A DNA stretch of 64,000 bases, from assembly GCF_001411555.2 (NCBI RefSeq), contig NC_049907.1:8192243-8256242 (forward strand), read 5' to 3'. Each line of letters begins with the position of its first letter. Positions within the stretch are counted from its first letter, which is position 1. The notes under the pieces are model-generated. The model did not search any database. It saw only the letters and a list, made by a program, of their open reading frames with translations, and was not told the DNA's origin. This document shows positions 1-11,280 of this stretch, piece by piece. The stretch comes from Juglans regia (Eukaryota; Streptophyta; Magnoliopsida; Fagales; Juglandaceae). A program made the position numbers and the translations under genes.

Positions 1-1163
1 TTTCAGATCCTTCATGCAATACACCCACATCATTCCTTAGCCTGGGGATAAAATTACGTTGCTGCCTTTGAGAAGCCTTAAAATGGAAATACTTAGTGTT
101 TTGATCCCCCTCTACCAACCATTGCACACGAGATCTTTGTTTCCACATCAATTCTTCCTTCTCCAATAAATAATTAATGTCATTTTTAACACACCTTATC
201 TCATGTGATGGGTAGGATGAACAAGAAATACTCTGTAATTGTTCCAACTCCCTTCTCTTCATAGACAACTTCTGTCTAACATTGCCAAAACACTCCTTAC
301 TCCATTCAGTCAAATTATAACGACAATGCTTTATTTTGTCAATCAAGGAAGCATCAGATTCTATCGACCAAGCATTAGCAATAGCTTCCTCACAACCCCT
401 TGCACCCACCCACATTGATTCAAACTTAAACGAACGAGACTTCCTGGAGATATTTTGCGTAGAAACATCCGTACTCAAGACCAAACAACTATGGTCTGAG
501 ACTGGTGTAATAATATTACAGACTCTACTAGTGGGAAATAATTCAAGCCATTCCACATTACTAGCAAATCTGTCCAACCTCTCATGAATAAGAGCATATC
601 CCTCCCTCATATTACACCATGTGTACAAAGACCCTACAGTATCCATGCTGCGTAATTGACAATAATCCAAAGCATCACGAAAACCTCTCATCTGGCTAGC
701 AGGTCTCTCCCTACCCCCGAATTTCTCAGACCTTTCCAAAATCTTGTTAAAGTCACCACAACACAACCATGGCCCATCAAATCGATCTTTCAATAGATGT
801 AACAAATCCCAAGTATCCCTTCTAAGATTTACTTCCGGATGCCCATAAATTGCAGACAAATGCCAAGAAACACCAGAAATTGGGTCCGAAACAAAAGCAT
901 CAAAATGAAATTGAGAATAAGACTGTAAAACTAAATTTACTTCCTGTCGCCAGAAGAGACAATCCACCCGAACGACCAATGCTGCCCACTGTTAAGAAGC
1001 AAGAAAACCCCAACTGTACCTTAAGGAGTTCCATGCGAGAATGGCTAGATCGCGTCTCCATAATGAAGACGACATCGGGATCTTCCCTCCGAACAAGATC
1101 TCGAAGGGTTCGAACTCCCCGAGGGTTCCCAAGCCCTCGGGAGTTCCAACTCATGATTTTCAT
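1..1163 (-). pseudogene. LINE ORF2, endonuclease domain, frameshifted and cut by window edge
   Basis: ORF2 encodes the endonuclease and reverse transcriptase that nick the target and copy the RNA. It begins at the ATG at 1163 with MKIMSWNSRGLGNPRG, the N-terminus of an apurinic-type (exonuclease-endonuclease-phosphatase) domain, followed by VFIMETRSSHSR. Near 945 the frame shifts by one base: the first frame ends in a stop at about 900, while the next frame continues with SQFHFDAFVSDPISGVSWH and is open to position 1. Catalytic motifs CCGDFNKILER and PVSDHSCLVLS are present in the second frame, as is VEGDQNTKYFH just before the expected reverse transcriptase. Apart from the shift I saw no stop over more than 900 bases. 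Confidence 0.85.
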
Positions 1164-1189
1164 GAGTAACGACGGGGCTGGATCTCAGC

Positions 1190-2428
1190 CTACGCCGATG
1201 AGATAGGGACCTCCACCAGAGAATCATCTTCTCTTGATTTCTGCTTCTTCACCTGGGTTAGACCACCCGAATCAACAAAAGCCTTCGCATTCAACTGTCT
1301 TTTAGAAGGAGTCAAGTGGAAACGAGACACTCGCGCACTAGAGGCACGGTCCGCCCTTGATTGTCGCTGGTTCTCCTTACTAGAAGATGAAGACGCTGCT
1401 GCAAGAAGATTATCCTTCAAATGCACAAAAGGCATATGAGTTAATTTTGAAATGGGCCCCTGGTCCATACGAGGCTGATCCTCCTTCACAGCAAACAGTT
1501 GTTTAACCGACCCATTTCCAATAGTATACAGCAAATCATTGTCCGAAACCGTCAACGGTTTCAATGGCTTTTCGGTAACTGCCATTGGATCTTTCGCCAG
1601 CAAATTACTCCGATCATCATCTACGGGAATCGAGTTACCAGTACTTCCTTCAGTCGACAGACCCAAATAATTGTGTGCATGCATAGAAACGCTCCCCACC
1701 CGCATCCATGGACCGTAAGGAAATTCAGAATCTTCAGCATCACCTTTAATATTAATCCATTGCAGACAGTCGCGCTCCCCGTGTCCCAGTAGCCCACAAT
1801 AATAGCAAAATTGTGGTAACTTCTCAAACTTAAAACGGACCCATACATAATCATTTTCTCCCACAGCAACCCGTTTGCCACTTGGCAAAGGTTTACTTAT
1901 ATCCAAGGAAATACGCACACGAACATATTCCCCCCACCCCGGCCTCGTCTCAATGAGATCAACATCTTCAACATCACCCAGAGTTCCTGTTATCTTTCGA
2001 ACTGCCCGTGCATTCATCCCATCCAGCGGTAAATCATAAATTCGAACCCAGAAAGAAGCAAATACCATAGTTACTTTGGTAATCTGTAAAGTCCCGTCAT
2101 AATCAGTACAAATAACTAGACTATTCCCAAACGTCCAGGGACCGTTAGATAGTATCCTCTCTTTTTCACCTCGCGAAGAGCAGGCTGCCAAAAAGAGATT
2201 TTCCCCCATGTCATAAATTTGAAAACTCCCCGATGGATGCCACAAATTCTTCATCATCCTTTTGAAAGCCTCCTTATTATAAAACTTCACAGACAAAAGC
2301 TTAAACAGGAAGCACTTTGTGGTATCAAAAGCTTTATTTAACTCCGTGGAGTCAGACAAGCGTATAGTTGATTTCTCTGCTTCAGATAAAGAAAAAGAAC
2401 TCCAACGCTCCGTTAGATCATCCGTCAT
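1190..2428 (-). CDS. LINE ORF1 protein, DUF4283-like with CCHC zinc knuckle
   Basis: This is the nucleic-acid-binding protein of the retrotransposon, expected to coat its RNA in the ribonucleoprotein particle. I start at the ATG at 2428, giving a protein that begins MTDDLTERWSSFSLSE, the usual opening of this family; the open frame extends further upstream but without support. The first half (about residues 40-190) is the DUF4283-like region, with WHPSGSFQIYDMG and GPWTFGNSLVI. A CCHC knuckle follows, CYYCGLLGHGERDC, near residue 215. The C-terminal third is polar and low in complexity (AAASSSSSKENQRQSRADR), as expected for this family. No stop or frameshift is seen. The ORF2 start lies just downstream. 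It is a transposon gene, not a host gene. Confidence 0.88.
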   Translation of the reverse strand: MTDDLTERWSSFSLSEAEKSTIRLSDSTELNKAFDTTKCFLFKLLSVKFYNKEAFKRMMKNLWHPSGSFQIYDMGENLFLAACSSRGEKERILSNGPWTFGNSLVICTDYDGTLQITKVTMVFASFWVRIYDLPLDGMNARAVRKITGTLGDVEDVDLIETRPGWGEYVRVRISLDISKPLPSGKRVAVGENDYVWVRFKFEKLPQFCYYCGLLGHGERDCLQWINIKGDAEDSEFPYGPWMRVGSVSMHAHNYLGLSTEGSTGNSIPVDDDRSNLLAKDPMAVTEKPLKPLTVSDNDLLYTIGNGSVKQLFAVKEDQPRMDQGPISKLTHMPFVHLKDNLLAAASSSSSKENQRQSRADRASSARVSRFHLTPSKRQLNAKAFVDSGGLTQVKKQKSREDDSLVEVPISSA

Positions 2429-2600
2429 TGCAAATAACATAATATCACAAGCTGAGATACTAGTAAGAATGGAAACCCCACTCAAAATGAAAACAGAAAA
2501 ACCTTTGCACTCACGACAAGATAAAGACTCTCATCATCACGAGAGAGAAAAATACACAAAACCAGAACCCAAATACGATTAATAGCGGTTATACAGAGAG

Positions 2601-3078
2601 GAGTCTCTCTTTCTTCATGGGTGGGTTTCTGGCCTCCATTTTTCTGGCCGTTGGTTTCTGATGCTTGTTCTCCTACCTAATCTGATTAGTCATGTTGGCC
2701 ATGGGTTTTTGAAAGATAAGTGTCTGAAAAAAAAAATAGAGCATTGAGGAACATGGGAATGCTCTCATCCCAGACATGGCCATGGACTCCATTTTGCGCA
2801 CTCATCTGTATCTGTGTGGCATCCAGGAAGGATTAGTCATGCCTTTTGTCATCTTTTGGATCGACATTGTTCGACTGCCTAATCTCTTTCAATCATCAAA
2901 CTCAACTCTCAGCTATGTTATACATCATATGATTGTATTAAGTTATGCACATTTTCCTCTATAAAAAAAGGGCTTAATGAAGTTTGAATGGTCTTTGAGT
3001 GTTCTAGATGTTCTTATGCTACTGGCATTGATAGGAGAGTTCTTGGTGTTCATAAAAAAATTTTGTATGAAGATTTAG
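2601..3078. other. Intergenic flank of the LINE
   Basis: No gene recognised. A 62-codon open frame at 2776-2964 has no domain, signal peptide or recognisable similarity and is probably chance. Confidence 0.5.
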
Positions 3079-3262
3079 AGTGCGTTTGGATGTTGAACTG
3101 AGTTGAGTTGAGTTGAAATGATAAAATATTGTTAGAATATTATTTTTAAATATTATTATTATTTTAGAATTTGAAAAAATTGAATTTTTTATTATATTTT
3201 GTGTTGGAATTTGAAAAAATTGTAATGATGAGTTGAGTTTGGTTTAGTTTCCAAACGTACCC
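3079..3262. mobile_element. MITE, family A (TTTGGA ends), copy 1
   Basis: A 184-bp AT-rich element bounded by the inverted ends GTGCGTTTGGA and TCCAAACGTACCC. Inside are runs of GAGTTGAGTTGAG and the family core AATATTATTTTTAAATATT. The same core and ends recur at 7689, 32417, 35991, 38635, 48553, 49224 and 55096. It has no coding capacity, so it would depend on a transposase supplied elsewhere. Confidence 0.75.
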
Positions 3263-3489
3263 AGCTCAATGCAAGAAAGCCTACCAACTGTATGATAAAA
3301 TTATAATTAGAATCTACACATGTACTTTTTTAATAATAAATAAATATTCAAATTAAAATTAAATAAATGAAAATGTCAAAATCATTATTTTAATAAAATA
3401 ATGATAGATTTGTTGAATCTATTATTTGATGTTGTTGAAAAATAACTAGCTAAATTTATAAAAATGAATTTCCTAGCTGAATTTTGGCC

Positions 3490-3735
3490 AAAGTTTGTTG
3501 AGGCTAGTACTAGTGCTCTTAGTAGCACCGCTCCATTTGACCGCTAGGTCAAATTAGTCTATTTAGTTTTTTCTAATTTTTTTATTCATATTTTTTTTAT
3601 CATTTTAAAACATTTTTAAAAAATATATAAAAAAATATCAATATACAAATAGTCACTTCCTTAATTATTAAATAAAGAAAAAAATTAAAATACATTAGAT
3701 GTCAAAATGAGGAGCAAATTGAGTGGACAAAGTAA
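3490..3735. mobile_element. MITE, family B (GAGTACTGCTA-like), diverged copy
   Basis: The segment contains TAGTCACTTCCTTAATTA and AAATACATTAGATGTC, closely matching the element at 47300-47520, which has TAGTCACTTCTTTAATTA and AAATACATTAGTAGTC. It starts with GTGCTCTTAGTAGCACCGC. The boundaries are approximate. Confidence 0.5.
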
Positions 3736-4753
3736 TATTTTTCAATGAAATATTACACCCTAGAGGTCGCTTTGCAGGACACAAGATTACACCCTTGACT
3801 CCCTTCCAATGAAACACCATTTGAAAAAGAATGGTTAGAACAAATTTATAAATTCATTCTGATAAGAAGATAAGGTTATGGTTTAATTTTGTAAAAATTT
3901 TTATGTGTACTTTTTTGTAGAGAAAGTTGGTCGTGATAGAACTTATTTATTGAAAATTTGTTTCCAAATTTTTTTACGAGTAATGTTACTTACAATTATC
4001 TTTTTACCATTTCAAGATGTGCTATTAAATTATTAGAAACTATTTGATATATTTTAATTATATATCAATCATTTGATGTCATATAAAAAAATACTGAGAA
4101 GATGATAAATAGAATTGTTCAAATCGTTAAATATAAATGATGAAACGATTAAAAATACCAATAAAATTGGTCTTTAGGCTTTATGTATGGAATCAAGATC
4201 CTGATCCTTTCTTCCTCTCTCTTTCTATTTGAATAAAAATGGATTCTCATTCTTGATCAATTACAAAAGGCCATTTTATAACTTTATATTAAATGGATAT
4301 TATATATTTTAAATACAGTAATGTTACATGACGCATTCTTATTTCATTTTTATTCCATTATGTAAAATGTGAAACTTTTATCACCTTTCGATTATCCTTT
4401 ATTTTTTCTAAATAAATACTCAAAAGTTGACGAACAATGTGATCTCATCATAGAGTATGTATTCTAGTTAAAAAAGGGTGGGGTGCAAAAATGTGATCTC
4501 ATCGGAAAACTCTCGGTCGGTCCGATTAGTAACCAATTCGGTTGATTTTGGTTCTTAAGAACTTAAACCAAATTGAAACCAGTTTTCAAAACATGAAAAC
4601 TGGTTTATACCGAACCGAAATATACCCATATATTTTTAATTTTTTATATTATATATAAATATTTTTTATTTTATATTATATATATGTTATATGCTAATTA
4701 ATATAATATGAAATGTTACTAATATAAACTTACTTTTGATATATATATATATA

Positions 4754-4784
<31 letters not shown>

Positions 4785-4889
4785 TTCGTGGATAAATGCA
4801 TTTTTGGTATAAGAAATTATAATATATATTCTTTTTTATAAATATATTTGATCATATTTGATCATATATACTTATATATTGAGCCTAGA
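3736..4889. other. AT-rich intergenic DNA with MITE fragment and microsatellite
   Basis: No gene. Positions 3980-4130 match 41129-41275 (shared AAATTATTAGAAACTATT and flanking words), so a short dispersed element is likely. Positions 4740-4786 are a compound (TA)n-(TG)n-(TA)n microsatellite. Positions 4505-4615 carry repeated AACC/GGTT words (ACCAATTCGGTTGATTT, CTGGTTTATACCGAACCG) of a kind common in plant repeats. Confidence 0.55.
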
Positions 4890-5110
4890 ACTTAGACTAT
4901 GGTTAAATTTAATACCATACTAGTATGTGTTAATTATTATAATATAAATAGACTAATAATTTAGTACATATAAATATCATAGTATTACTACCATACATAA
5001 TCAAATATACAAATAAGTTAGACACTAATATAATAATGTGTAATTAGACACTATACTCTTGAAATAAATTAGACTAATCAATACTAACAATTTAATTTAG
5101 TGTTGAAAAA
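4890..5110. repeat. Dispersed AT-rich repeat, inverted partner of 24360-24620
   Basis: Read on the minus strand, this stretch contains TAGTGTCTAACTTATTTG, TTGATTATGTATG and a run ending TAGTCTATTTAT, which recur in the same order on the plus strand at 24490-24590. It is noncoding. The parent element is not recognised. Confidence 0.6.
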
Positions 5111-5798
5111 AATTATAAGTACTGTTGTGGGAGAAATGGGAATATTCAAAAGGCCTCCAAAGTATTTTTAATATCCACAGGTGTCGTTGGACTTGTGACT
5201 CTTATTTTTCTTTGTCGATATATCATATTACATACACGACTCTAATACAAAAAAGAAACAATTTCCCATGCAATGTTTAGCATCTTGTCTTTTGTCAAAT
5301 ACTCTTTAAAAGTTTTAATATTGTTAATTATTTTCTTAATCAACATCAACCAAAAACATGTGGCCGCCTCGTGGTGCAGGCTACTCGTGCCAAGTTTTTT
5401 AAATATATTTTTTTAAATTAATTTATAACGTATTTTATGATAAAAATAATATTTTTAAATTCTAAATAATCTAAAAAATTCAAAGATGACGCAAATTAAG
5501 CCATATGACAAGGGATATTTCTCAAAAAAAAAAAAAAAACAATTGCATAGCGTCCTGATTCCCTAACATAGGTGCCACAAAGTATAGGGCATGTTTCACC
5601 AAAATCTCCTAAAATAGATCTACTATTCTGGAAATGTTTCTCTATTTTGATAGAGACAACTCAACCATGAGCTTCTACCTTTTCTCCTCTCTTAAAGAAC
5701 CAAGACAAAAATGTCTATGATGCCAAAGAAGTGTATGATGTTCGTGGACTATGTTCTATTTATAGAGAAACAACAATATATATAAATATATATATATA
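5111..5798. other. Gene-free intergenic stretch
   Basis: No coding or structural feature seen other than an A17 tract near 5525 and the (TA)-rich tract at 5775-5798 that flanks the following Helitron. Confidence 0.5.
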
Positions 5799-7383
5799 TC
5801 TGCCTATACTTAAAAATCGCTATAATATTACTATTCATTACTGTTCATCGTGAACAGTAAATTTAAATCAGTTTTTTTTTTTTTTTTCGTATGAATGCTA
5901 ATGTGCGACGTAATACCGCAATCGTGCGTAGGGAATGAGAGAGAGAAAGAAAGAAAAAGTGAAAAAAATATTAATTTTTGAGTTTTAAATGATCAATAAA
6001 GAAGCTGTTTTTTTTTCCTCACATGGCTTTTTCGCATATCCTATTACTGTTTATTATATCATACACTAAAAATCAACTTTAATTTATAAAATACTAATGT
6101 TTTATCATTAAATAAATGATGAAATTTTACTGTATATTTTTAAAAGAAAAAAACTATTTAATTAATTTGAATTTTTAATATAATTTAAATTTCATAATAA
6201 ATGATGAACATAAATAAATAATAATTTTATTCTTATACATTAGACTATTTTAATATTTGAAATTATACTTTATTTTTTTCTTCAATTTGACAGATGTGGC
6301 AAACGTGCTTTTTTTTATCAATTAGAAAATCTTACGCCATACAGGATTTTACACAAGTACCACTAATTTCAAAATAACCAAGCCATTTATAAAATACTAA
6401 TATTTCATCATTAAATAAATAATGAAATTTTGTTAAATATTTTTAAAAAAGTATAACTATATAAATAATTAGAGTTTTAACATAATTTAAATATGATAAT
6501 ATTCTTAATTAACTAAAGAGAACTGCTACAACTAATAAAAAAGTAACCTGAAAATATGTCATGAATGTGTATTTCATTTTTTTATTTTTTTTTCTTTTTT
6601 TCATGTATTTTTTTAATCATCATAAACATTTTTAAAAAAATAAAAAATTTACAACATCATTGGGTCAGGAGGGAATTGACAATCTATCTCTTCCCAAACA
6701 AAATTATTGAGTTCGAGGAAGAGATTAATAGATTCTTAGGTTTTCATAAACTTTTATATATTTTTTAAAATATTATTTAAATATAAAATATTTTTTAATT
6801 TATTAATCTAATCATTACAATTTTCTTAAATATAAATTTTTTAAATTTTAAAACAAAAACTACATTAAAAAATTATATTTCAATAATATTTTAACTTTTA
6901 TAATATTTTTATTTTAACTTTTTTTCTCTCATTTTCTAAAATCAAATAAAACATCTTAATCCAAATAATTTTATATATTACTATTCACAAACCATGTCAC
7001 TACTATTAATACATCGATTCAAATCATATCTAAGGATATGATGTCTACGTGTGTTGTTTTTTGAAGAATGAGGCTGCTGCTGGTACATTAAAATTTTTAA
7101 GATTTAAATCCAACCCTTCATTTTACCACTTCTCATTTTTTTTTCTTCGGTTGGATTGCTTCAATTTATGCAATGAAGTACTATCACTATCACAAAAATT
7201 CTCCACATCTCTTTTCACTTGTTAGGTGCAGAAATTAAGTTCATAAAAAATTCTCTATATACTACTTATTTTACTTATGATTACGTTTTTTTTTTTATTT
7301 TTAACCCAAAACATATTTATATTTTATAAAATAAGTTGTTTTTCAACCGGGTAAATGTGCCTCGCACATTGCCCAACCGCTAG
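5799..7383 (+). mobile_element. Non-autonomous Helitron, 1,585 bp
   Basis: The left end is TCTGCCTATACTTAAAAA directly after a TA tract, and the right end is CTAG followed by T, the classical Helitron arrangement (5'-TC, CTRR-3', insertion between A and T). Thirteen bases inside the 3' end is a perfect hairpin: AATGTGC (7354-7360), loop CTC, GCACATT (7364-7370). Both flanks are (TA)n, including 7384-7407. No Rep/helicase coding is present; the short open frames inside (for example 6565-6768) look random. A related element lies at 35161-35955 in the opposite direction, sharing both termini and internal blocks. Confidence 0.88.

Positions 7384-7407
<24 letters not shown>
7384..7407. repeat. (TA)n microsatellite beside the Helitron
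   Basis: A run of about 12 TA units immediately after the Helitron CTAG end; it is the host target sequence, not part of the element. Confidence 0.85.
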
Positions 7408-7414
<7 letters not shown>

Positions 7415-7688
7415 GACAGTTGACCGATATCTAAGAGACAGTCAATATATAGGGTTTCAAATCGATATACTGTAGTTTGATCATTCAATACCCATTTATG
7501 TTGATTTGACCTTTCATTTAGAATGATCGAGTGAGATTACAATTATATACCAACAATTGCTTACAAGAACTACTACTAGGGAGCGATCATGATCCCATAA
7601 GACATGATAAATTAAGGCTAATTCACCTTAGTGATAGGTTGTGAACCAGCTTATACGTACGCGAAAGTTATCAAATCATGATCATTTA

Positions 7689-7899
7689 GGCTTAGTTTGG
7701 ATATCAAAATCATCTTAATCTATTTCATCTCATCATTATAAGTTTACAATTTTTTACATAAAATAAAATAAAGAATTCAACATTTTTAAATCCTAAAATA
7801 ATAATAATATTAAAAAAAATATTTTAAAAATATTTTATTCTACTATCAATTTTCATCTAAAATCATTTCGTTTCATCTCATTATCCAAATCTCACCTTA
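7689..7899. mobile_element. MITE, family A, copy 2
   Basis: The ends are GGCTTAGTTTGGATATC and TTATCCAAATCTCACC in inverted orientation, with internal CATCTCATCATTATAAG and an AATATTTTATTCTA-type core shared with the other family A copies. Confidence 0.72.
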
Positions 7900-8224
7900 G
7901 AGTCATTAAAACTTCAAGTCCCACAAATAAACAGCAACGTCCTAACATCATAGAAAGTCTTTCTAACTATCTAAGCCTATGAATGAATTAAGTTTATAAA
8001 TCACTTATCATGGCATTACCATTGTCACTTGGAAGATTTACTTCATGATCATCGCGATGTATAAAATATTCTTCATAGTTCAACATGTTGACTATCTTTT
8101 GACCAATCCAAGATAAAATCACCCTGCAAAGTATTGTACAATTTCACATACACGTGTCCACTAAAAAAATCACATGCATAATCATAAATAATAATTACTA
8201 GGTTGATATATTAAACCCATACTC
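7900..8224. other. Gene-free stretch
   Basis: Nothing recognised. Confidence 0.4.
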
Positions 8225-8968
8225 TAACACGATTGATGAGCTCGTGCTTCTCCTTGTCGTCTACCACACTCTAACTAGTATGCTGTATTTCAGCATGTAC
8301 TCTTATAATCCAGCTCACTCGACTATTGAATATAGTGGCATTTTCGCATGATGGACCCCTATGCCCATCCATTATATGTAAAGGGATCTTACTAAACTTT
8401 CTCAACCTTTCAAATGTTGTATCCTTTGTAGGCCCTCGGCCTCGTTTTTTAATGGGTGGAATTGTATTAACGACATTAATAAACTTGTTAAATACATAGA
8501 ATCATGGCTAAGGATTAAACAACAAAACTAGTAATCATACATGTGGTGAACATCATAACCTTTACCTACCAAGCCTGTGATGTTATCCCCCTCATTGCCG
8601 TCATGTTGTACATCGTGATTGGACTCTTCTACGCCCACCTCGGGTACTGCTTCAGTTGAGGCATCAACTATGGGATCTTCCTCATCTCTTAGGCTCCTTG
8701 TTGAAGGCACCAATTCTGGAACATCGTCAATAGGGGTTGATGCGATTAGCGGACATCTGTGTCGAAAATCTCGGCCTCTTTTTACTCTAATCACCATTGT
8801 TGTATCTCCTGTAATTACAATGCAACAATCAACATAGAATATGTAACATACACAAATATGACTAGTTATATTCCCACGACTACCAAGTTGTGTTATCTTT
8901 TTCATAATTACTATATACTCATAATTCCCCACCAACATCATTGTGTGAATGTTAATGAAAATATACAT
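8225..8968 (-). pseudogene. Remnant of a plant Ptta/En-Spm-type transposon protein
   Basis: On the minus strand, 8530-8795 reads as a frame with MVIRVKRGRDFRHRCP, then PIDDVPELVPSTRSLRDEED. After a gap, 8380-8460 reads KKRGRGPTKDTTFERLRK, and further on HIMDGHRGPSCENATIF and WIIRVHAEIQHTS. The KRGRGPTK motif followed by a charged region is characteristic of plant proteins in the Ptta/En/Spm group (remembered, not searched). The pieces are in different frames, stops intervene and no start is secure, so this is a decayed fragment. No terminal repeats could be assigned to it. Confidence 0.5.
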
Positions 8969-10929
8969 GGCTTCCTCAACTTACAAAACACTTTGCTATT
9001 GCATTTAAAGTCAGATTTTCACAAAAACAACAACATTTTTACAAATTTTCCAGGGCCCTAACACATCTCATGTCTTCTATTTTAAATAGTTGGTAATTCC
9101 ATGCCATCTTAGCCGGCCCATATAGCATAAATATATCTACTATTCACTAGTCACCAATTAATATGATGGTTTTCACATGCAAATCCAGTGAACCCTCTTC
9201 AACTTATGTTCAACCTAGAGACGACATTGTATAATCACAATATCATTAACATTCTGGCCTCTTCCCCTTTGGAAGTGAATGTAAAAAACATTAAGGAAGT
9301 TATCACATTTTGTTCCCTTGTTAAAAAAAAGACTTCAGCTTTTTTAAAAAATGTGGAAACATAAATATCTGATCTGAAGCCCTCTACTCTAACAAAAAAA
9401 CATAAAGTAAATATGAGATGTTTGCAACACACCATCCAGCGGGGTCTTCGACGAATAAAATATTTAAGCAAATATTTTCTACTATTTTCTTCTAATTAAT
9501 CCTTATATTAAAACCCCAGTATCAATTTTCATACCTCAATATCTGTCAAAGTTCCTACCATATATGAAAAATTAGTCTTTAGAGTCAATATTCAGAAATT
9601 TAGCAAACTATATGCCTCTAGAAAATTCCCAGATTTTTGCCATTGTTATATCACATAGCAAAACCATGAAGAAAGTGTGTCTTTGCTCCGTAAAGGCAAG
9701 AATATGATTGTAGGGTTACAAAAAATGTACCTTTTCTTGTCTTTGTTGGTTAGTTCTTCAGCCAAATGGGTGAAAGAGTGTGGTGGAACTTGGGTATTAT
9801 CAGAAACTGTGGTGTGCGTACTTGGAGTTTGGTCTGCAGATTCAGAACCCACTTCTAAATCTCCTTGCGTAATCACTCAGCCTACTGGAACCCAGAGCAC
9901 CTTGTATGGACTGTCCTTTGGAACCCACAAAATACCCATGCACAACTTCTGTCACTTCAAAGGTCATAGACTGGCGCCAGTTCACCCACTCTCTAGGCTT
10001 TAAAATCCCACCTCTTCCAAATATTACTTTCCCGCGTATGCCTCAGAATGCATGTGGTCATATCTCACATTTTCTGTGATGCATATGGGGCATCAGAGGT
10101 CTTGTTAAGGGCTGGGCCAACCGTGAATTCGTGTACATTTTTATATTATCACAACAATCTCTTTAATTTGAGAAATACATTAATGAAGACAGCTGGCGTA
10201 TATTTGGTACACATGTTAAGTATATGATAGAAAGTAACATGCAATTAAAAAAGACATTAACATTTCTATTACATGCACCTTCATATAAATCTTGATTTCT
10301 CTGCCCAACATGTATGTTTGTATCCAAAATGTGGGGAAGTATTGGAAAATGAATAGAATAAAGTGGGACCCAATTTCATAAAGATTTGGCCAGCCTGTTT
10401 TGGACACTAGATTTTAATTCTAATTTGTTAAAATTAAAAGTATTATCAACGTTAAACTATGCGACCTGTAAAAATCTTTAATGGGGAAGCTTTCTACTCA
10501 TTCCGTACATTAGCTTTTTAATCGTTTACGATTACAAGAAAATAAGTTTGTTGATGTGTTAGTGTGTAAAGTATAAAATGTTAGTACTTTATACTGAATA
10601 AAATTTACTATATTTTTATTAAATTCATAAACACAAGTAGAAATTAGTCTGCCAAAAACATTTATAATTTTTTCTCAAGGTAGATTATATAAATAGTCCT
10701 TTCATCCGGCAAAAAGATTACCGAGGAAAAAAATTACTACCCAAAACATATATGATTTCGAGGGGTTCTTCCAATTTTGATTACCATAGTTTAGTATTGC
10801 ATTTTCGATGTTCATCTCACATGGGAAATACTCAATATGATTGGATCATTACTATCTAACTGGATGAAAGTCACTTTGATAGAAACTTCCTGCATGTTGC
10901 GGTAGTTCTAAAAAATAGAGTCAAACTTT
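8969..10929. other. Gene-free stretch with unassigned open frames
   Basis: Short open frames exist, for example minus strand 9646-9876 and plus strand 9677-10003, antisense to each other. The minus frame around 9876-10000 reads REWVNWRQSMTFEVTEVV and may be a decayed coding piece, but I do not recognise it. No splice structure could be built. Confidence 0.4.
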
Positions 10930-11280
10930 TTGTTAGAGTACAATCAAGAATTAAATTGCCCCATTGTTCAAATTCGTGTAACAGTGCCGAGATTGATTAA
11001 ATGTATAGCGCCGGATGTGAGATGCGTACAACTCAATGTAGATGGTGGATCTTCTGGTAATCCCGGAATGTCGGGTGGTGGATCAGGAATTATTCTGGAT
11101 GCACAGGGATGAGTGTTGATAGGATTCTCTCAATTTTATGGCCAAGCAACGAACACAATTCCCAAGTTATTATGCTTTACTTGATGGGTTACAATTGTGT
11201 CATTTGCTTGGAGTGAGATTTTTTAGTGGAGTCTGATTTGAATGTCGTCGTTGGTGGCCTCTTATCTGTATTGGTTTATG
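10930..11280 (+). pseudogene. LINE RNase H domain fragment
   Basis: The plus frame at 11020-11110 contains CVQLNVDGGSSGNPGMSGGG, the N-terminal strand and glycine-rich turn of the RNase H-like domain at the C-terminus of plant LINE ORF2 (RVT_3 type), including the first catalytic Asp. After an in-frame TGA at 11110 the homology goes on as LIGFSQFYGQATNTIPK, and after more stops as DGL and VESDLNVVV near 11240. It is a broken fragment with no reverse transcriptase upstream. Confidence 0.75.

Larger units (their letters stand above)
1..2600 (-). mobile_element. LINE (L1-type non-LTR retrotransposon), 5' half
   Basis: The minus strand carries the two reading frames of a plant LINE in the right order: ORF1 with a zinc knuckle (1190-2428), then 26 bp later ORF2 opening with an endonuclease domain (1163 downwards). 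ORF2 continues past position 1, so reverse transcriptase, RNase H and the poly(A) end lie outside the window. The 5' boundary is not defined; about 2600 is estimated from where recognisable LINE sequence stops. One frameshift in ORF2 is the only lesion seen, which suggests a fairly young insertion. Family assignment is from remembered LINE architecture. Confidence 0.9.

Noticed and set aside
9646..10003. Candidate small gene on either strand near 9.7-10.0 kb
   Set aside because: The two frames are antisense to each other, neither has a recognised motif, and no exon continuation was found.
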